DNA of 64,000 nucleotides from Glaciecola sp. HTCC2999 (lineage in GTDB: Bacteria; Pseudomonadota; Gammaproteobacteria; Enterobacterales; Alteromonadaceae), in the NCBI RefSeq assembly GCF_000155775.1, contig NZ_DS989814.1:40265-104264 (forward strand). The letters are read 5' to 3'. The translations under genes were made by a program, and so were the position numbers. The notes beneath the pieces were generated by a model, which was not told the DNA's origin, did not search any database, and saw only the letters and a list, made by a program, of their open reading frames with translations. Positions 27,473 to 36,809 of this stretch are shown here, piece by piece (within the stretch, counting starts at the first letter, position 1; each line of letters starts with the position of its first letter).

Positions 27473-28267
27473 CTATTGAATACAATTCGGTTTGTTGGCA
27501 GCGGCGCGATAATCTGCCATCACTGATGGTATAGCGGCATTTAATGCTGCAATCCTCGTATCGTTTGCAGGGTGAGTCGATTGCCATTCAGGTGGCGCAC
27601 TGCCTTTGGCTGCTGCCGCCATATTTTCCCATAATTTGGGTGCAGCATGCGGATTAAACCCCGCTTTGGCCATAAGTTGTAAGCCAATGAGATCGGATTC
27701 TGATTCGTGGGCGCGACTAAATGGTAAATTAACACCATATTGTGCCAGTAACCCTGCACCAGCCATCATCAATGCTTGATTTTTGTTGGTGACACCGGCA
27801 CTTTTTAAGCCGACATTGGTAATTTGCAGTCCTAAATTAGATAAGGTCGCAATCGACATTCTTTCATTACCATGCTCAGCAATCACATGGCCAATTTCAT
27901 GCCCCATCACCGATGCTAATTGGTCAGGTGTTTCTGCTACTTTTAGGATGCCAGTGTATACACCTATTTTTCCACCAGGTAAGGCAAACGCATTGATTTG
28001 CTCGTCATCAAAGACCACGACTTCCCAGTCGCCATCAAAAGTGCCAGTGGGGATATGCGGTATTAATGCATCTGCAATACATTGTACATACTGATTTTCA
28101 ATGCGCTGAGTTGATACTTTTTGTTCAGACTTGAATGCGGCAAAGGTGTCATTGCCCATTGAGTTAAGGGTGTCGCTGGAAAATAATTTAACTTGATTTC
28201 TACCCGTAGGAGAAGTCGAGCAGGCAATAATACCTGACAGTAAAACCACATAAATAAAGATTCGCAT
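27473..28267 (-). CDS. M48 family metalloprotease, lipoprotein
   Basis: A 264-residue protein with a lipoprotein signal (hydrophobic 4-14, cysteine C16 in IIAC). The zinc motif HEIGH is at 123-127, with the third ligand expected in HESESDLIGLQLM, as in LoiP/YcaL and HtpX-related periplasmic M48 proteases. GGKIGVYTGIL and PPEWQSTHPANDTRI are conserved family blocks. It probably degrades damaged outer-membrane proteins at the inner face of the outer membrane (inferred from family). It is a single gene. Confidence 0.9.
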   Translation of the reverse strand: MRIFIYVVLLSGIIACSTSPTGRNQVKLFSSDTLNSMGNDTFAAFKSEQKVSTQRIENQYVQCIADALIPHIPTGTFDGDWEVVVFDDEQINAFALPGGKIGVYTGILKVAETPDQLASVMGHEIGHVIAEHGNERMSIATLSNLGLQITNVGLKSAGVTNKNQALMMAGAGLLAQYGVNLPFSRAHESESDLIGLQLMAKAGFNPHAAPKLWENMAAAAKGSAPPEWQSTHPANDTRIAALNAAIPSVMADYRAAANKPNCIQ

Positions 28268-28375
28268 AGCGTCATTCCTTGAAATTCTAATGAGTCTTTA
28301 TTTTAGTATCAGTGGCTTAAATAGCAATTAATGATTTAAAAATCATTGATTGCCAGTATTTGCCCAAATGTATAC

Positions 28376-28408
28376 AACAAAAAAAGGAGCATTAAGTTGC
28401 TCCTTTTT
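28376..28408 (-). terminator. Terminator of metK
   Basis: GGAGCA (28386-28391) / TGCTCC (28398-28403) with a 6-base loop. An A run at 28379-28385 reads as T's after the stem on the minus strand, and a T run on the other side makes it look bidirectional. It lies 30-60 bases past the metK stop. Confidence 0.85.
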
Positions 28409-28436
28409 AGGGTTAGATTACTTACGTTTCCGTCAC

Positions 28437-29582
28437 TTACAATGCTTTAGCAAGTAACTCCGCTCTATCCGTTTTTTCCCAAGGATAAGCTTCATGGCCA
28501 AAGTGACCGTAAGCAGCTGTAGGTAAATAAATCGGGCGTTCTAAATCAAGCATTTGAATCAACCCATATGGACGTAAGTCAAAATGTTCACGCACTAAAC
28601 GCGTAATGACGTCATCAGATACTTTGCCTGTTCCAAAAGTATTAATACTAATGGATGTCGGTTCGACTACGCCAATAGCATACGACACTTGAATCTCACA
28701 TTTATCAGCCAGGCCTGCCGCGACGATATTCTTAGCTACATAACGACCAGCATAAGCGGCTGAACGATCTACTTTTGAAGGATCCTTACCAGAGAATGCA
28801 CCACCGCCGTGGCGAGCCATACCACCGTAGGTATCAACAATAATTTTACGACCCGTTAGACCACAATCGCCCACAGGACCCCCAATCACAAAACGGCCCG
28901 TTGGATTAATATGGAATTGAGTCGCTGGCGTGATCCATTGTTCTGGTAAGACCGGTTTGATAATTTCTTCCATAACCGCTTCACGCAAGCTAGGTGTATC
29001 AATATTGTCACTATGCTGGGTAGATAATACGACGGCATCAATGCCAATCGGCTGGCCGTTTTCGTAAACAAAGGTGACTTGTGATTTAGCATCAGGGCGT
29101 AACCAATCCAGTTTGCCTGACTTTCTGACTTCGGCTTGCTTTTGCACAAGTTTATGCGAGAACATGATCGGTGCAGGCATTAGCTCTTGAGTTTCATTAC
29201 ACGCATAACCAAACATGAGACCTTGATCGCCAGCGCCTTGCTCTTCGCGTGAACCACGATCAACCCCTTGATTAATATCATCAGATTGCTTACCAATGGC
29301 ATTTAATACTGCACATGAATCGGCGTCGAAACCCATATCTGAACTAACATAACCGATGTCTCTTACCGTATCACGGGTGATTTTCTCAATATCAACCCAT
29401 GCATGGGTATTAATTTCACCACCAACCAGCACCATGCCCGTTTTGACGAACGTTTCACAGGCAACGCGTGCCATTGGATCTTCGGTTAAAATAGCATCGA
29501 GCACGGCATCAGAAATCTGATCGGCGATTTTATCCGGATGTCCTTCAGAGACTGATTCAGAAGTGAATAAATGTTGTGACAT
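28437..29582 (-). CDS. metK: S-adenosylmethionine synthetase
   Basis: A 381-residue enzyme making S-adenosylmethionine from methionine and [36 protein letters not shown] (methionine loop) and [19 protein letters not shown] (phosphate-binding) are complete. It is transcribed alone from a promoter overlapped by MetJ boxes. The product SAM is the corepressor of MetJ, so this is the classic feedback loop. Confidence 0.99.
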   Translation of the reverse strand: MSQHLFTSESVSEGHPDKIADQISDAVLDAILTEDPMARVACETFVKTGMVLVGGEINTHAWVDIEKITRDTVRDIGYVSSDMGFDADSCAVLNAIGKQSDDINQGVDRGSREEQGAGDQGLMFGYACNETQELMPAPIMFSHKLVQKQAEVRKSGKLDWLRPDAKSQVTFVYENGQPIGIDAVVLSTQHSDNIDTPSLREAVMEEIIKPVLPEQWITPATQFHINPTGRFVIGGPVGDCGLTGRKIIVDTYGGMARHGGGAFSGKDPSKVDRSAAYAGRYVAKNIVAAGLADKCEIQVSYAIGVVEPTSISINTFGTGKVSDDVITRLVREHFDLRPYGLIQMLDLERPIYLPTAAYGHFGHEAYPWEKTDRAELLAKAL

Positions 29583-29654
29583 AGTGACCTCATAAAAGAG
29601 TTAACGAGTAGACTGTCGTTGTAACCGACTACAAGTTAGCGTGTTGGTGTAATT

Positions 29655-29683
29655 TTTATACTAGATGTTATTCTATAGTCTAA
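29655..29683 (-). promoter_or_regulatory. metK promoter
   Basis: On the minus strand TTAGAC (plus 29678-29683) and TATAAA (plus 29655-29660) are separated by exactly 17 bases, a good sigma-70 promoter. The predicted transcript start is near 29648, leaving a leader of about 65 bases before metK with no room for a SAM riboswitch. Confidence 0.65.
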
Positions 29684-29705
29684 CCATCTAGACGTCTATA
29701 CGTCT
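29674..29705. promoter_or_regulatory. MetJ operator of metK
   Basis: Tandem 8-base met boxes: AGACGTCT at 29690-29697 (perfect) and ATACGTCT at 29698-29705 (7 of 8), with weaker AACCATCT (29682-29689) and TATAGTCT (29674-29681) in register. The array covers and adjoins the -35 element of the metK promoter, the usual geometry for MetJ repression. Confidence 0.85.
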
Positions 29706-29942
29706 TTTACATAAGAAATGAAAATTAAGTTCATTAAGGCAAAAACTTTTATCCATTTATGTCGTCATGAGACACTGGTCTTATTACATGCTTTTAATCC
29801 ACGTTTTTGGACATTTGATATTGAACAAATGACACGGGTAGGCGACAATGGATGAAACTATTTTCTACAATCTTTAAGCAATTGTTTTGTTAGGAATATT
29901 TCTTAGCATTACGCCTCTGCTGTGATATCTCAGGAGTCATTC
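29706..29942. other. Intergenic region upstream of tkt
   Basis: The remaining 237 bases of the 360-base metK-tkt divergent gap. Apart from the tkt ribosome site AGGAG at 29932-29936, I see only very short frames of about 20 codons without ribosome sites, and no stable hairpin. It presumably carries the tkt-epd-pgk promoter. Confidence 0.4.
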
Positions 29943-31934
29943 ATGTCATCACGCCAACAACTCGCGAATGCAGTCCGTGCATTAAGTATGGACGCTGTTC
30001 AACAAGCTAATTCTGGTCACCCAGGTGCACCAATGGGGATGGCTGACATTGCTCAAGTATTGTGGACCGATTTTTTGTCCCATAATCCATCTGATCCTGC
30101 ATGGGCAAACCGTGACCGTTTCGTCCTATCCAATGGTCACGGATCAATGCTCTTATATTCACTACTGCATTTATCGGGTTATGCGTTGCCGATTGAAGAG
30201 TTAAAAAACTTCCGTCAATTGCATTCAAAAACGCCAGGCCACCCAGAGTATGGTTATGCTCCTGGTGTTGAAACAACCACCGGACCATTGGGTCAAGGGA
30301 TCAGTAATGCAGTAGGTATGGCGTTAGCAGAGAAAACTTTAGCAGCACAATTTAACCGTGAAGAGCATGCTATTGTTGACCATTATACTTACACGTTCTT
30401 AGGTGATGGTTGTTTAATGGAAGGTATTTCACATGAAGTATGTTCATTGGCAGGTACCTTAGGGTTAGGCAAATTAGTCGCGTTTTGGGATGATAACGGT
30501 ATCTCTATTGATGGTGAAGTCGAAGGTTGGTTCTCTGATGACACCCCTGCGCGCTTCAAAGCATATGGCTGGCAAGTGATTGATGGCGTTGATGGGCATA
30601 ACCCGGAAGAAATCGCTTCTGCGATCCGTACCGCTCAAGCTGAGACGCAAAAACCGACATTGATTTGTTGTAAAACCGTCATTGGTTTTGGTTCGCCAAA
30701 CAAACAAGGCACAGAATCATGTCACGGTGCGCCACTGGGTGCTGATGAAATTACGGCTACTCGCGCTGCATTAGGCTGGGAGCACGGTGCCTTTGAGATC
30801 CCTGATGACATTTATGCCCAATGGGATGGTAAAGCGAAAGGGGCAAAAGCTCAACAAGCATGGCAAGAGCGTTTCGCCGCTTACGCCGATGCATATCCTG
30901 AGTTAGCCGCTGAGTTTAATCGTCGTGTATCGGGTCAATTACCAGCATCGTGGGACCAAGCAGCTCAATCTTATATTGAAGAATTACAAGCTAATCCAGC
31001 GAATATCGCGACCCGTAAAGCATCACAAAATGCATTAAATGCTTATGGTCCTTTGCTACCTGAGTTATTAGGCGGTTCAGCCGATTTAGCGGGTTCAAAC
31101 CTCACGATTTGGTCGGGTTGTAAGGGAATCAGTGCCGATGATGCGAGCGGTAACTACATCTATTATGGTGTCCGTGAATTCGGTATGTCGGCAATGATGA
31201 ACGGCTTAGCCTTACACGGTGGTTTTAAGGCGTACGGTGCTACTTTCTTAATGTTTATGGAATATGCGCGAAATGCAGTGCGTATGGCGGCGTTAATGAA
31301 GCAACCTGCCATTTTTGTTTACACTCATGATTCAATCGGCCTGGGTGAAGATGGCCCAACACATCAACCAGTAGAGCAGCTAGTCGCGTTGCGAGCTACG
31401 CCAAACTTAGATAACTGGCGTCCGTGTGACCAAGTCGAGTCAGCGGTGGCATGGAAATCTGCGATTGAGCGTACAGATGGTCCTTCAACCTTGATCTTCA
31501 CTCGCCAAGGCTGTGAACAACAACCGCGTGACGCTCAACAACTAGCGAATATCGCTAAAGGTGGATATGTCTTAGTGGATTGTACGGCAACACCTGATGT
31601 GATTTTAATTGCAACCGGTTCTGAAGTTGAATTAGCCGTTGCGGCGGGTAAAGAGTTAAGTGCTGCAGGTCAAAACGTGCGTGTTGTATCCATGCCTTCA
31701 ACGGATGTCTTTGACGCGCAATCTGCTGAATACAAAGAAAGCGTCTTACCTGCAAATGTGACTAAGCGTGTGGCGGTAGAAGCACTAGCCAAAGACACTT
31801 GGTACAAATATGTCGGTCTTAATGGGGCGATTATTGGTATGGATAGCTTTGGTGAGTCAGCACCTGCAAAAGATTTATTTGAACACTTTGGGATCACAGT
31901 CAGCGCGGTAGTTAATGCTGCCAAGGCGCTATAA
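29943..31934 (+). CDS. tkt: Transketolase
   Basis: A 663-residue thiamine-diphosphate enzyme of the pentose phosphate pathway. [19 protein letters not shown], the ThDP motif [18 protein letters not shown], and the pyrimidine domain [21 protein letters not shown] are intact. ATG at 29943 follows AGGAG by six bases; an upstream GTG in frame is rejected. It heads tkt-epd-pgk, with 12 bases before epd. Confidence 0.98.
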   Translation: MSSRQQLANAVRALSMDAVQQANSGHPGAPMGMADIAQVLWTDFLSHNPSDPAWANRDRFVLSNGHGSMLLYSLLHLSGYALPIEELKNFRQLHSKTPGHPEYGYAPGVETTTGPLGQGISNAVGMALAEKTLAAQFNREEHAIVDHYTYTFLGDGCLMEGISHEVCSLAGTLGLGKLVAFWDDNGISIDGEVEGWFSDDTPARFKAYGWQVIDGVDGHNPEEIASAIRTAQAETQKPTLICCKTVIGFGSPNKQGTESCHGAPLGADEITATRAALGWEHGAFEIPDDIYAQWDGKAKGAKAQQAWQERFAAYADAYPELAAEFNRRVSGQLPASWDQAAQSYIEELQANPANIATRKASQNALNAYGPLLPELLGGSADLAGSNLTIWSGCKGISADDASGNYIYYGVREFGMSAMMNGLALHGGFKAYGATFLMFMEYARNAVRMAALMKQPAIFVYTHDSIGLGEDGPTHQPVEQLVALRATPNLDNWRPCDQVESAVAWKSAIERTDGPSTLIFTRQGCEQQPRDAQQLANIAKGGYVLVDCTATPDVILIATGSEVELAVAAGKELSAAGQNVRVVSMPSTDVFDAQSAEYKESVLPANVTKRVAVEALAKDTWYKYVGLNGAIIGMDSFGESAPAKDLFEHFGITVSAVVNAAKAL

Positions 31935-31946
31935 AGGGATAACGCA

Positions 31947-32984
31947 TTGTTGAAAGTCGCGATCAATGGTTTTGGACGAATAGGGCGTAACGTGTTACGT
32001 GCGCTCTACGAATCTGGACGCCAACAAGCAATCAAGGTTGTGGCGATTAATGAAATAGCAGATGCCGAAGGGATCGCACATTTACTCAAATATGATACTG
32101 CGCATGGTCGTTTTGGTCATGAAGTTCGTTTGGCTAAAAGTGACGATTCGTTACCACAACCAGATACTTTACTTGTCGATAATGATGCTATCGCGTTATA
32201 TCACTCAGCTCAAATTGACGGTTGTCCTTGGGGTGAGTTAGGTGTTGACGTGGTGTTTGAATGTACCGGTAATTATGGTAATGCGTCGGATGCTGCAAGA
32301 CACCTTACTCAAGGCGCTAAAAAAGTGCTGCTTTCTGAGCCGGGTTCACCGGATGTCGACGCCACAATCATTTACGGAATTAATGAAGATACCTTAACCG
32401 TCTCGGATAAGGTTATCTCTAATGGTTCATGTACGACTAACTGCATTGTACCTGTAATCCAAGCGTTAGATGACGCTTTTGGTGTGCAAAGTGGCACCAT
32501 TACTACCATTCATTCATCTATGCATGACCAACAAGTCATCGATGCATTTCATCCTGATTTACGTCGAACACGGGCCGCCAGTCAATCTATCATTCCGGTA
32601 GATACTCGCCTTGCTCAAGGGATTGAACGGATATTACCCAAATTTGCAGGAAAGTTTGAAGCGATTGCCGTTCGTGTGCCGACGATTAATGTCACTGCCA
32701 TGGACTTAAGTGTCACGCTGCGCGATAACGTCACTATTGGTCAAGTGAATCAAGTATTACAACAAGCCAAGCTCGGCCAGCTCGCCGGGATTTTGGATTA
32801 CACCGAGCAACCGCTCGTATCAGTGGATTTTAATCACGACTCACATTCTTGTATTGTTGATGGGACACAAACCCGTGTAAGCCATGGACAATTAGTTAAA
32901 ACACTTGTCTGGTGTGATAACGAATGGGGCTTTGCTAACCGTATGCTAGATACGGCAATGGCACTTTATCCACTATGTAAATAA
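31947..32984 (+). CDS. epd: D-erythrose-4-phosphate dehydrogenase
   Basis: A 345-residue GAPDH-family enzyme. It shares the NAD motif [10 protein letters not shown] and the catalytic cysteine C162 in SNGSCTTNC, and is closest to Epd by the [23 protein letters not shown] and [21 protein letters not shown] segments. It makes 4-phosphoerythronate for pyridoxal phosphate synthesis; some relatives (GapB) work in gluconeogenesis. No ATG is available: the start is TTG at 31947 (or the next TTG), 8 bases after AGGG. Between tkt and pgk, as in many gammaproteobacteria. Confidence 0.93.
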   Translation: MLKVAINGFGRIGRNVLRALYESGRQQAIKVVAINEIADAEGIAHLLKYDTAHGRFGHEVRLAKSDDSLPQPDTLLVDNDAIALYHSAQIDGCPWGELGVDVVFECTGNYGNASDAARHLTQGAKKVLLSEPGSPDVDATIIYGINEDTLTVSDKVISNGSCTTNCIVPVIQALDDAFGVQSGTITTIHSSMHDQQVIDAFHPDLRRTRAASQSIIPVDTRLAQGIERILPKFAGKFEAIAVRVPTINVTAMDLSVTLRDNVTIGQVNQVLQQAKLGQLAGILDYTEQPLVSVDFNHDSHSCIVDGTQTRVSHGQLVKTLVWCDNEWGFANRMLDTAMALYPLCK

Positions 32985-33030
32985 AGACTAACCAGATTGG
33001 TTAATCACTGGAAATAATTTAAGGAATAGT

Positions 33031-34194
33031 ATGACTATTACAAACATGCAAGATATCGATTTACAGGCTAAACGTGTTTTAATACGCCAAGATCTTAATG
33101 TCCCGATTAAAGACGGCAGTATTACGTCTGATGCTCGTTTACGTGCTTCGTTACCGACAATAAAACAAGCATTAGAGATGGGGGCCGCCGTCATCTTGAT
33201 GTCCCATTTAGGTCGTCCGACAGAAGGCGAGTTTGCTAGTGAGTTTTCAATGCAACCTGTTGCCGATTATCTAACAGAGGCGTTAGGACAAAACGTTGCA
33301 TTGGCAAACGATTTAGATGAAGTTAGCTGCGTGCCTGGACAAGTCGTGTTACTGGAAAATGTACGTTTTAACGTGGGTGAGAAAAAAGACGCCGATGATT
33401 TAGCAAAACGCTACGCCGCATTATGTGATGTATTTGTGATGGATGCCTTTGGTACGGCTCATAGAGCCCAAGCTTCTACACACGGCGTTGCTAAATTTGC
33501 CCCTCAAGCGGTAGCTGGTCCCTTATTGAGTGCGGAATTAGATGCACTAGGTAAAGCGATGGATAACCCTAAACGTCCATTAGTGGCGATAGTTGGGGGC
33601 TCAAAAGTCTCGACTAAATTAACCGTATTAGAGAGTCTAGCGCCGTTAGTTGACCAACTCATTGTCGGTGGTGGAATTGCAAACACGTTTATCGCAGCAC
33701 AAGGACATAATGTAGGTCAGTCATTATATGAAGCCGATCTGATCCCTGCAGCGCAAAAGCTCCAAGCTGATGCTCAAGCCAATGGCGGTAGTATTCCTGT
33801 GCCTATCGATGTCGTGACAGGGCAGGCATTTAGCGCCGAGACCCAAGTCGATACCAAAGCAGTTGACCAAATAATCGATACCGATATGGTCTTTGATGTA
33901 GGACCTGAGTCAGCGGCTCAGTTATGTGAAATTTTGAAAAATGCAGGGACCATTGTTTGGAATGGTCCGGTAGGTGTGTTTGAACTAGCCCCATTTGCAG
34001 GGGGCACGAAAGCGATTGCACAAGCCATTGCTGATAGTGATGCGTTCTCGATTGCCGGTGGTGGTGATACCCTTGCTGCGGTCGACCAATTTGGCATTGC
34101 TGATAAGGTATCGTATATTTCAACTGGGGGCGGTGCTTTCTTGGAATTTTTAGAAGGTAAAACGTTACCAGCTGTTGCGATTTTAGATAGATAG
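33031..34194 (+). CDS. pgk: Phosphoglycerate kinase
   Basis: A 387-residue glycolytic kinase. [53 protein letters not shown] and the nucleotide loop [12 protein letters not shown] with [15 protein letters not shown] are complete. AAGGA precedes the ATG. It is the third gene of the tkt operon. The 149 bases before the aldolase gene show no clear terminator. Confidence 0.99.
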   Translation: MTITNMQDIDLQAKRVLIRQDLNVPIKDGSITSDARLRASLPTIKQALEMGAAVILMSHLGRPTEGEFASEFSMQPVADYLTEALGQNVALANDLDEVSCVPGQVVLLENVRFNVGEKKDADDLAKRYAALCDVFVMDAFGTAHRAQASTHGVAKFAPQAVAGPLLSAELDALGKAMDNPKRPLVAIVGGSKVSTKLTVLESLAPLVDQLIVGGGIANTFIAAQGHNVGQSLYEADLIPAAQKLQADAQANGGSIPVPIDVVTGQAFSAETQVDTKAVDQIIDTDMVFDVGPESAAQLCEILKNAGTIVWNGPVGVFELAPFAGGTKAIAQAIADSDAFSIAGGGDTLAAVDQFGIADKVSYISTGGGAFLEFLEGKTLPAVAILDR

Positions 34195-34343
34195 TCGTTA
34201 AGACGCTGAACATTTTTATATAGATTAATAGTTAATATAAACCTCATTATCGTGCAACACACAATAATAATAAGTACGAAATGGATCTTTGTAACCCTAC
34301 ACTAAGTGCTGAATAACAGACTTAGCAATCATGGAGAGATGAC

Positions 34344-35243
34344 ATGCCGTCAACTACCCAACGTGAGATGCTGGCTAAAGTAAACTCACAAACTGGCTTT
34401 ATTGCCGCGTTAGATCAATCGGGTGGCTCGACACCCAAAGCGCTTGCCCTTTACGGTGTTGATGCTGATAAATACAGCACTGATGAGGAAATGTTTGATC
34501 AAGTTCACGAAATGCGCACACGCATTATTACCAATAATGCGTTTACAGGTGAACGAGTACTGGGTGCGATTTTATTCGAAAACACCCTCGATCGTGAAAT
34601 AGAAGGACGCTCTACTGCACATTATTTGTGGCAAGAAAAACAGATTGTCCCGTTCTTGAAAGTCGACAAAGGCTTAGAAGATGAAGCCAATGGTGTTCAG
34701 CTAATGAAGCCAATCACTAATCTGGATGTGTTATTAGCGAAAGCTAATACTCAAGATGTGTTTGGAACCAAAATGCGCTCAGTGATTAAGCTCGCAAATC
34801 AGACGGGTATTGATGCTATCGTAGCGCAGCAATTTGCCGTCGGTCAGCAAATTTTAGATGCAGGTTTAGTTCCGATCATTGAACCTGAAATCGATATTCA
34901 CAGTCCGGAAAAAGCATTAGCAGAAGCTCAGTTACAAGCCGCTATTTTACGTCAACTAGACACCATTCCTGAGGGACAACAAGTGATGTTAAAACTGACT
35001 TTGCCAGAAGAAAATGGTTTTTACGCACCTTGTATAGCGCATCCTAAAGTGCTGAAAGTCGTCGCCTTATCAGGCGGTTATAGCCGTGATGAAGCTAATG
35101 AGCGATTAACTGCAAATGCTGGGATGATTGCAAGCTTTTCACGCGCACTGACTCAAGGGGTAAGTGCTCAACAAAGCGAAGTTGAATTTACAGCGATGTT
35201 AGATGAAGCGATTGCTGGTATTTACGCCGCGTCTAATACCTAA
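34344..35243 (+). CDS. fda: Fructose-bisphosphate aldolase, class I
   Basis: A 299-residue Schiff-base aldolase. FIAALDQSGGSTPKAL, LGAILFENTLDREIEG, VPFLKVDKGLEDEANGVQLMKPI, VPIIEPEIDI and VLSGGYSRDEANE match the class I enzymes of the Staphylococcus Fda type almost block for block. It is unrelated to the zinc-dependent class II FbaA that normally follows epd-pgk in gammaproteobacteria. It cleaves fructose-1,6-bisphosphate. GGAGAG upstream serves as ribosome site. Confidence 0.93.
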   Translation: MPSTTQREMLAKVNSQTGFIAALDQSGGSTPKALALYGVDADKYSTDEEMFDQVHEMRTRIITNNAFTGERVLGAILFENTLDREIEGRSTAHYLWQEKQIVPFLKVDKGLEDEANGVQLMKPITNLDVLLAKANTQDVFGTKMRSVIKLANQTGIDAIVAQQFAVGQQILDAGLVPIIEPEIDIHSPEKALAEAQLQAAILRQLDTIPEGQQVMLKLTLPEENGFYAPCIAHPKVLKVVALSGGYSRDEANERLTANAGMIASFSRALTQGVSAQQSEVEFTAMLDEAIAGIYAASNT

Positions 35244-35273
35244 AAAAGCGATTAAAATGATGTAGGAATAGAG

Positions 35274-36809
35274 TTAACCGAGCGTTAGCTCTATCCCTAT
35301 TGCTTTAAGGTATTTCTGTTCAGCGGCTAAATCAGCAGAAAATATTGGTTTTCCTGCTAACCAATTATCCCCAAATGTCACATCAATCTGTTTTTTGTTA
35401 GGGGTGAAGAAGATTTGAGGATGAATATCATCTTGGCGTTTAACATTGAGTAACACACTTAAACGTAAGATCACTAACATTGCTTGAATCTGTGCTTTGC
35501 TAAACTGATCAAAGTCATTAATAAGCTCAGGTCGAATTTTTTTACGAGAAAAGCGAACTAATAATGCTAATAACCGTTGTTCTTCAAGGTTAAATCCGGC
35601 AAGTTCAGTGTGTTCAATAATATACGCTGAATGGCGCTGAAATCCTCGAGAATTAATATGGATCCCTACTTCATGTAATAAGCAGGCCCAGCCTAATATA
35701 TTTTTGAGTAATTGTTTTTTTTTCAACCATTTATAAGGGCTTTGTGCAACCAGATCATGACAAGTCTGTAATACACGTCGAGCTTGCTCTGAATCAACAT
35801 GATATAGCTTAGCTAAGGATTGTGATGTCCGTTCTCGAGTATCGACTTTCCCGATACTCTCTTGCATTTCAAAAATTACACCCTCGCGTAATGCGCTCGA
35901 TGAAAAATCCATTTGCTTAATATCAAAACTTTTAAACACGCCGATTAAAATGGCTAAGCCTGCACAAAAGACCGACGAACGATCAGCTGCAATAGTGGCT
36001 ACTGGAAGTGCTTCTATTGTTTCAGCGTTAATTGCATCTTCCATCAATGCCTCTAAGGCGCATAGTGTGATAGGCGTATAGTCGCTTGATTCTTTATCAC
36101 GGATGAGTTGAATAATCGTTTTGATGGTTCCTGAAGTGCCAATCGCTGTTTGCCAACCTAATTTCGTGTACCGATTGGTAATCAGTGTTAGGGTTTGTTG
36201 AGTGGCAGTAATAGCACGTTTGAATTGTTTTTTTGAGATCTTTTTTTTGGTAAAAAACCGTTTTGTAAAGCTCACACAACCCATCTCTAGGGAACGACAA
36301 ACGAGTGGTTCAAAGCCATCCCCAATGACTAGTTCAGTGGAACCGCCACCAATATCGACAATTAAACGTCGTCCTTCATCAAAGGAAGTATGCGATACGC
36401 CGGAATAAATTAAGCGCGCTTCTTCCATTCCAGATATTATTTCTACCGGGTAAGGCAATATGTTGCGAGCACGATGGATAAATTCATGCGAGTTGCGCGC
36501 CTTGCGTAAGGTATAAGTGGCGACAATACGGACTTTTTCAGGTGAAAATCCTTGTAAGCTCTCACGCATAATATCAAGCGCATCGAGACCTCGTTGAATC
36601 GCTTCTGGTGAAAGCTGAAAATCTTCGTCTAAACCTTGCGCCAACGCTACCCGTTGTTTAACTCGATGTACAATTTGAACCGAGCCATTAACGATTCGAG
36701 TGACGACTAAATGAAAACTGTTTGAGCCTAAATCCAGCGCAGCTAAATGTTCATATTCAGTCGCAGGGAGGTCATTAACGACGCGTTCTGGCTTACTCAC
36801 TTTCTGCAT
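35274..36809 (-). CDS. ppx: Exopolyphosphatase (Ppx/GppA family)
   Basis: A 511-residue ASKHA-fold phosphatase. AALDLGSNSFHLVVTRI is the first phosphate loop, LIVDIGGGSTELVIGDG the second, and a C-terminal HD-like helical domain carries LLHEVGIHINSRGFQRHSAYII. It releases phosphate from polyphosphate ends. It overlaps ppk by 17 bases if ATG 36809 is used; GTG at 36800 with AGGA eight bases before is an equally good start. Confidence 0.95.
   Translation of the reverse strand: MQKVSKPERVVNDLPATEYEHLAALDLGSNSFHLVVTRIVNGSVQIVHRVKQRVALAQGLDEDFQLSPEAIQRGLDALDIMRESLQGFSPEKVRIVATYTLRKARNSHEFIHRARNILPYPVEIISGMEEARLIYSGVSHTSFDEGRRLIVDIGGGSTELVIGDGFEPLVCRSLEMGCVSFTKRFFTKKKISKKQFKRAITATQQTLTLITNRYTKLGWQTAIGTSGTIKTIIQLIRDKESSDYTPITLCALEALMEDAINAETIEALPVATIAADRSSVFCAGLAILIGVFKSFDIKQMDFSSSALREGVIFEMQESIGKVDTRERTSQSLAKLYHVDSEQARRVLQTCHDLVAQSPYKWLKKKQLLKNILGWACLLHEVGIHINSRGFQRHSAYIIEHTELAGFNLEEQRLLALLVRFSRKKIRPELINDFDQFSKAQIQAMLVILRLSVLLNVKRQDDIHPQIFFTPNKKQIDVTFGDNWLAGKPIFSADLAAEQKYLKAIGIELTLG

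Noticed and set aside
29583-29654. SAM riboswitch in the metK leader
   Set aside because: The leader is only about 65 bases with no suitable stems; MetJ boxes explain the control.
33830-34262. Two overlapping minus-strand frames of 127 and 114 residues over the end of pgk
   Set aside because: Antisense shadows of the conserved pgk coding region; their products look like nothing known.
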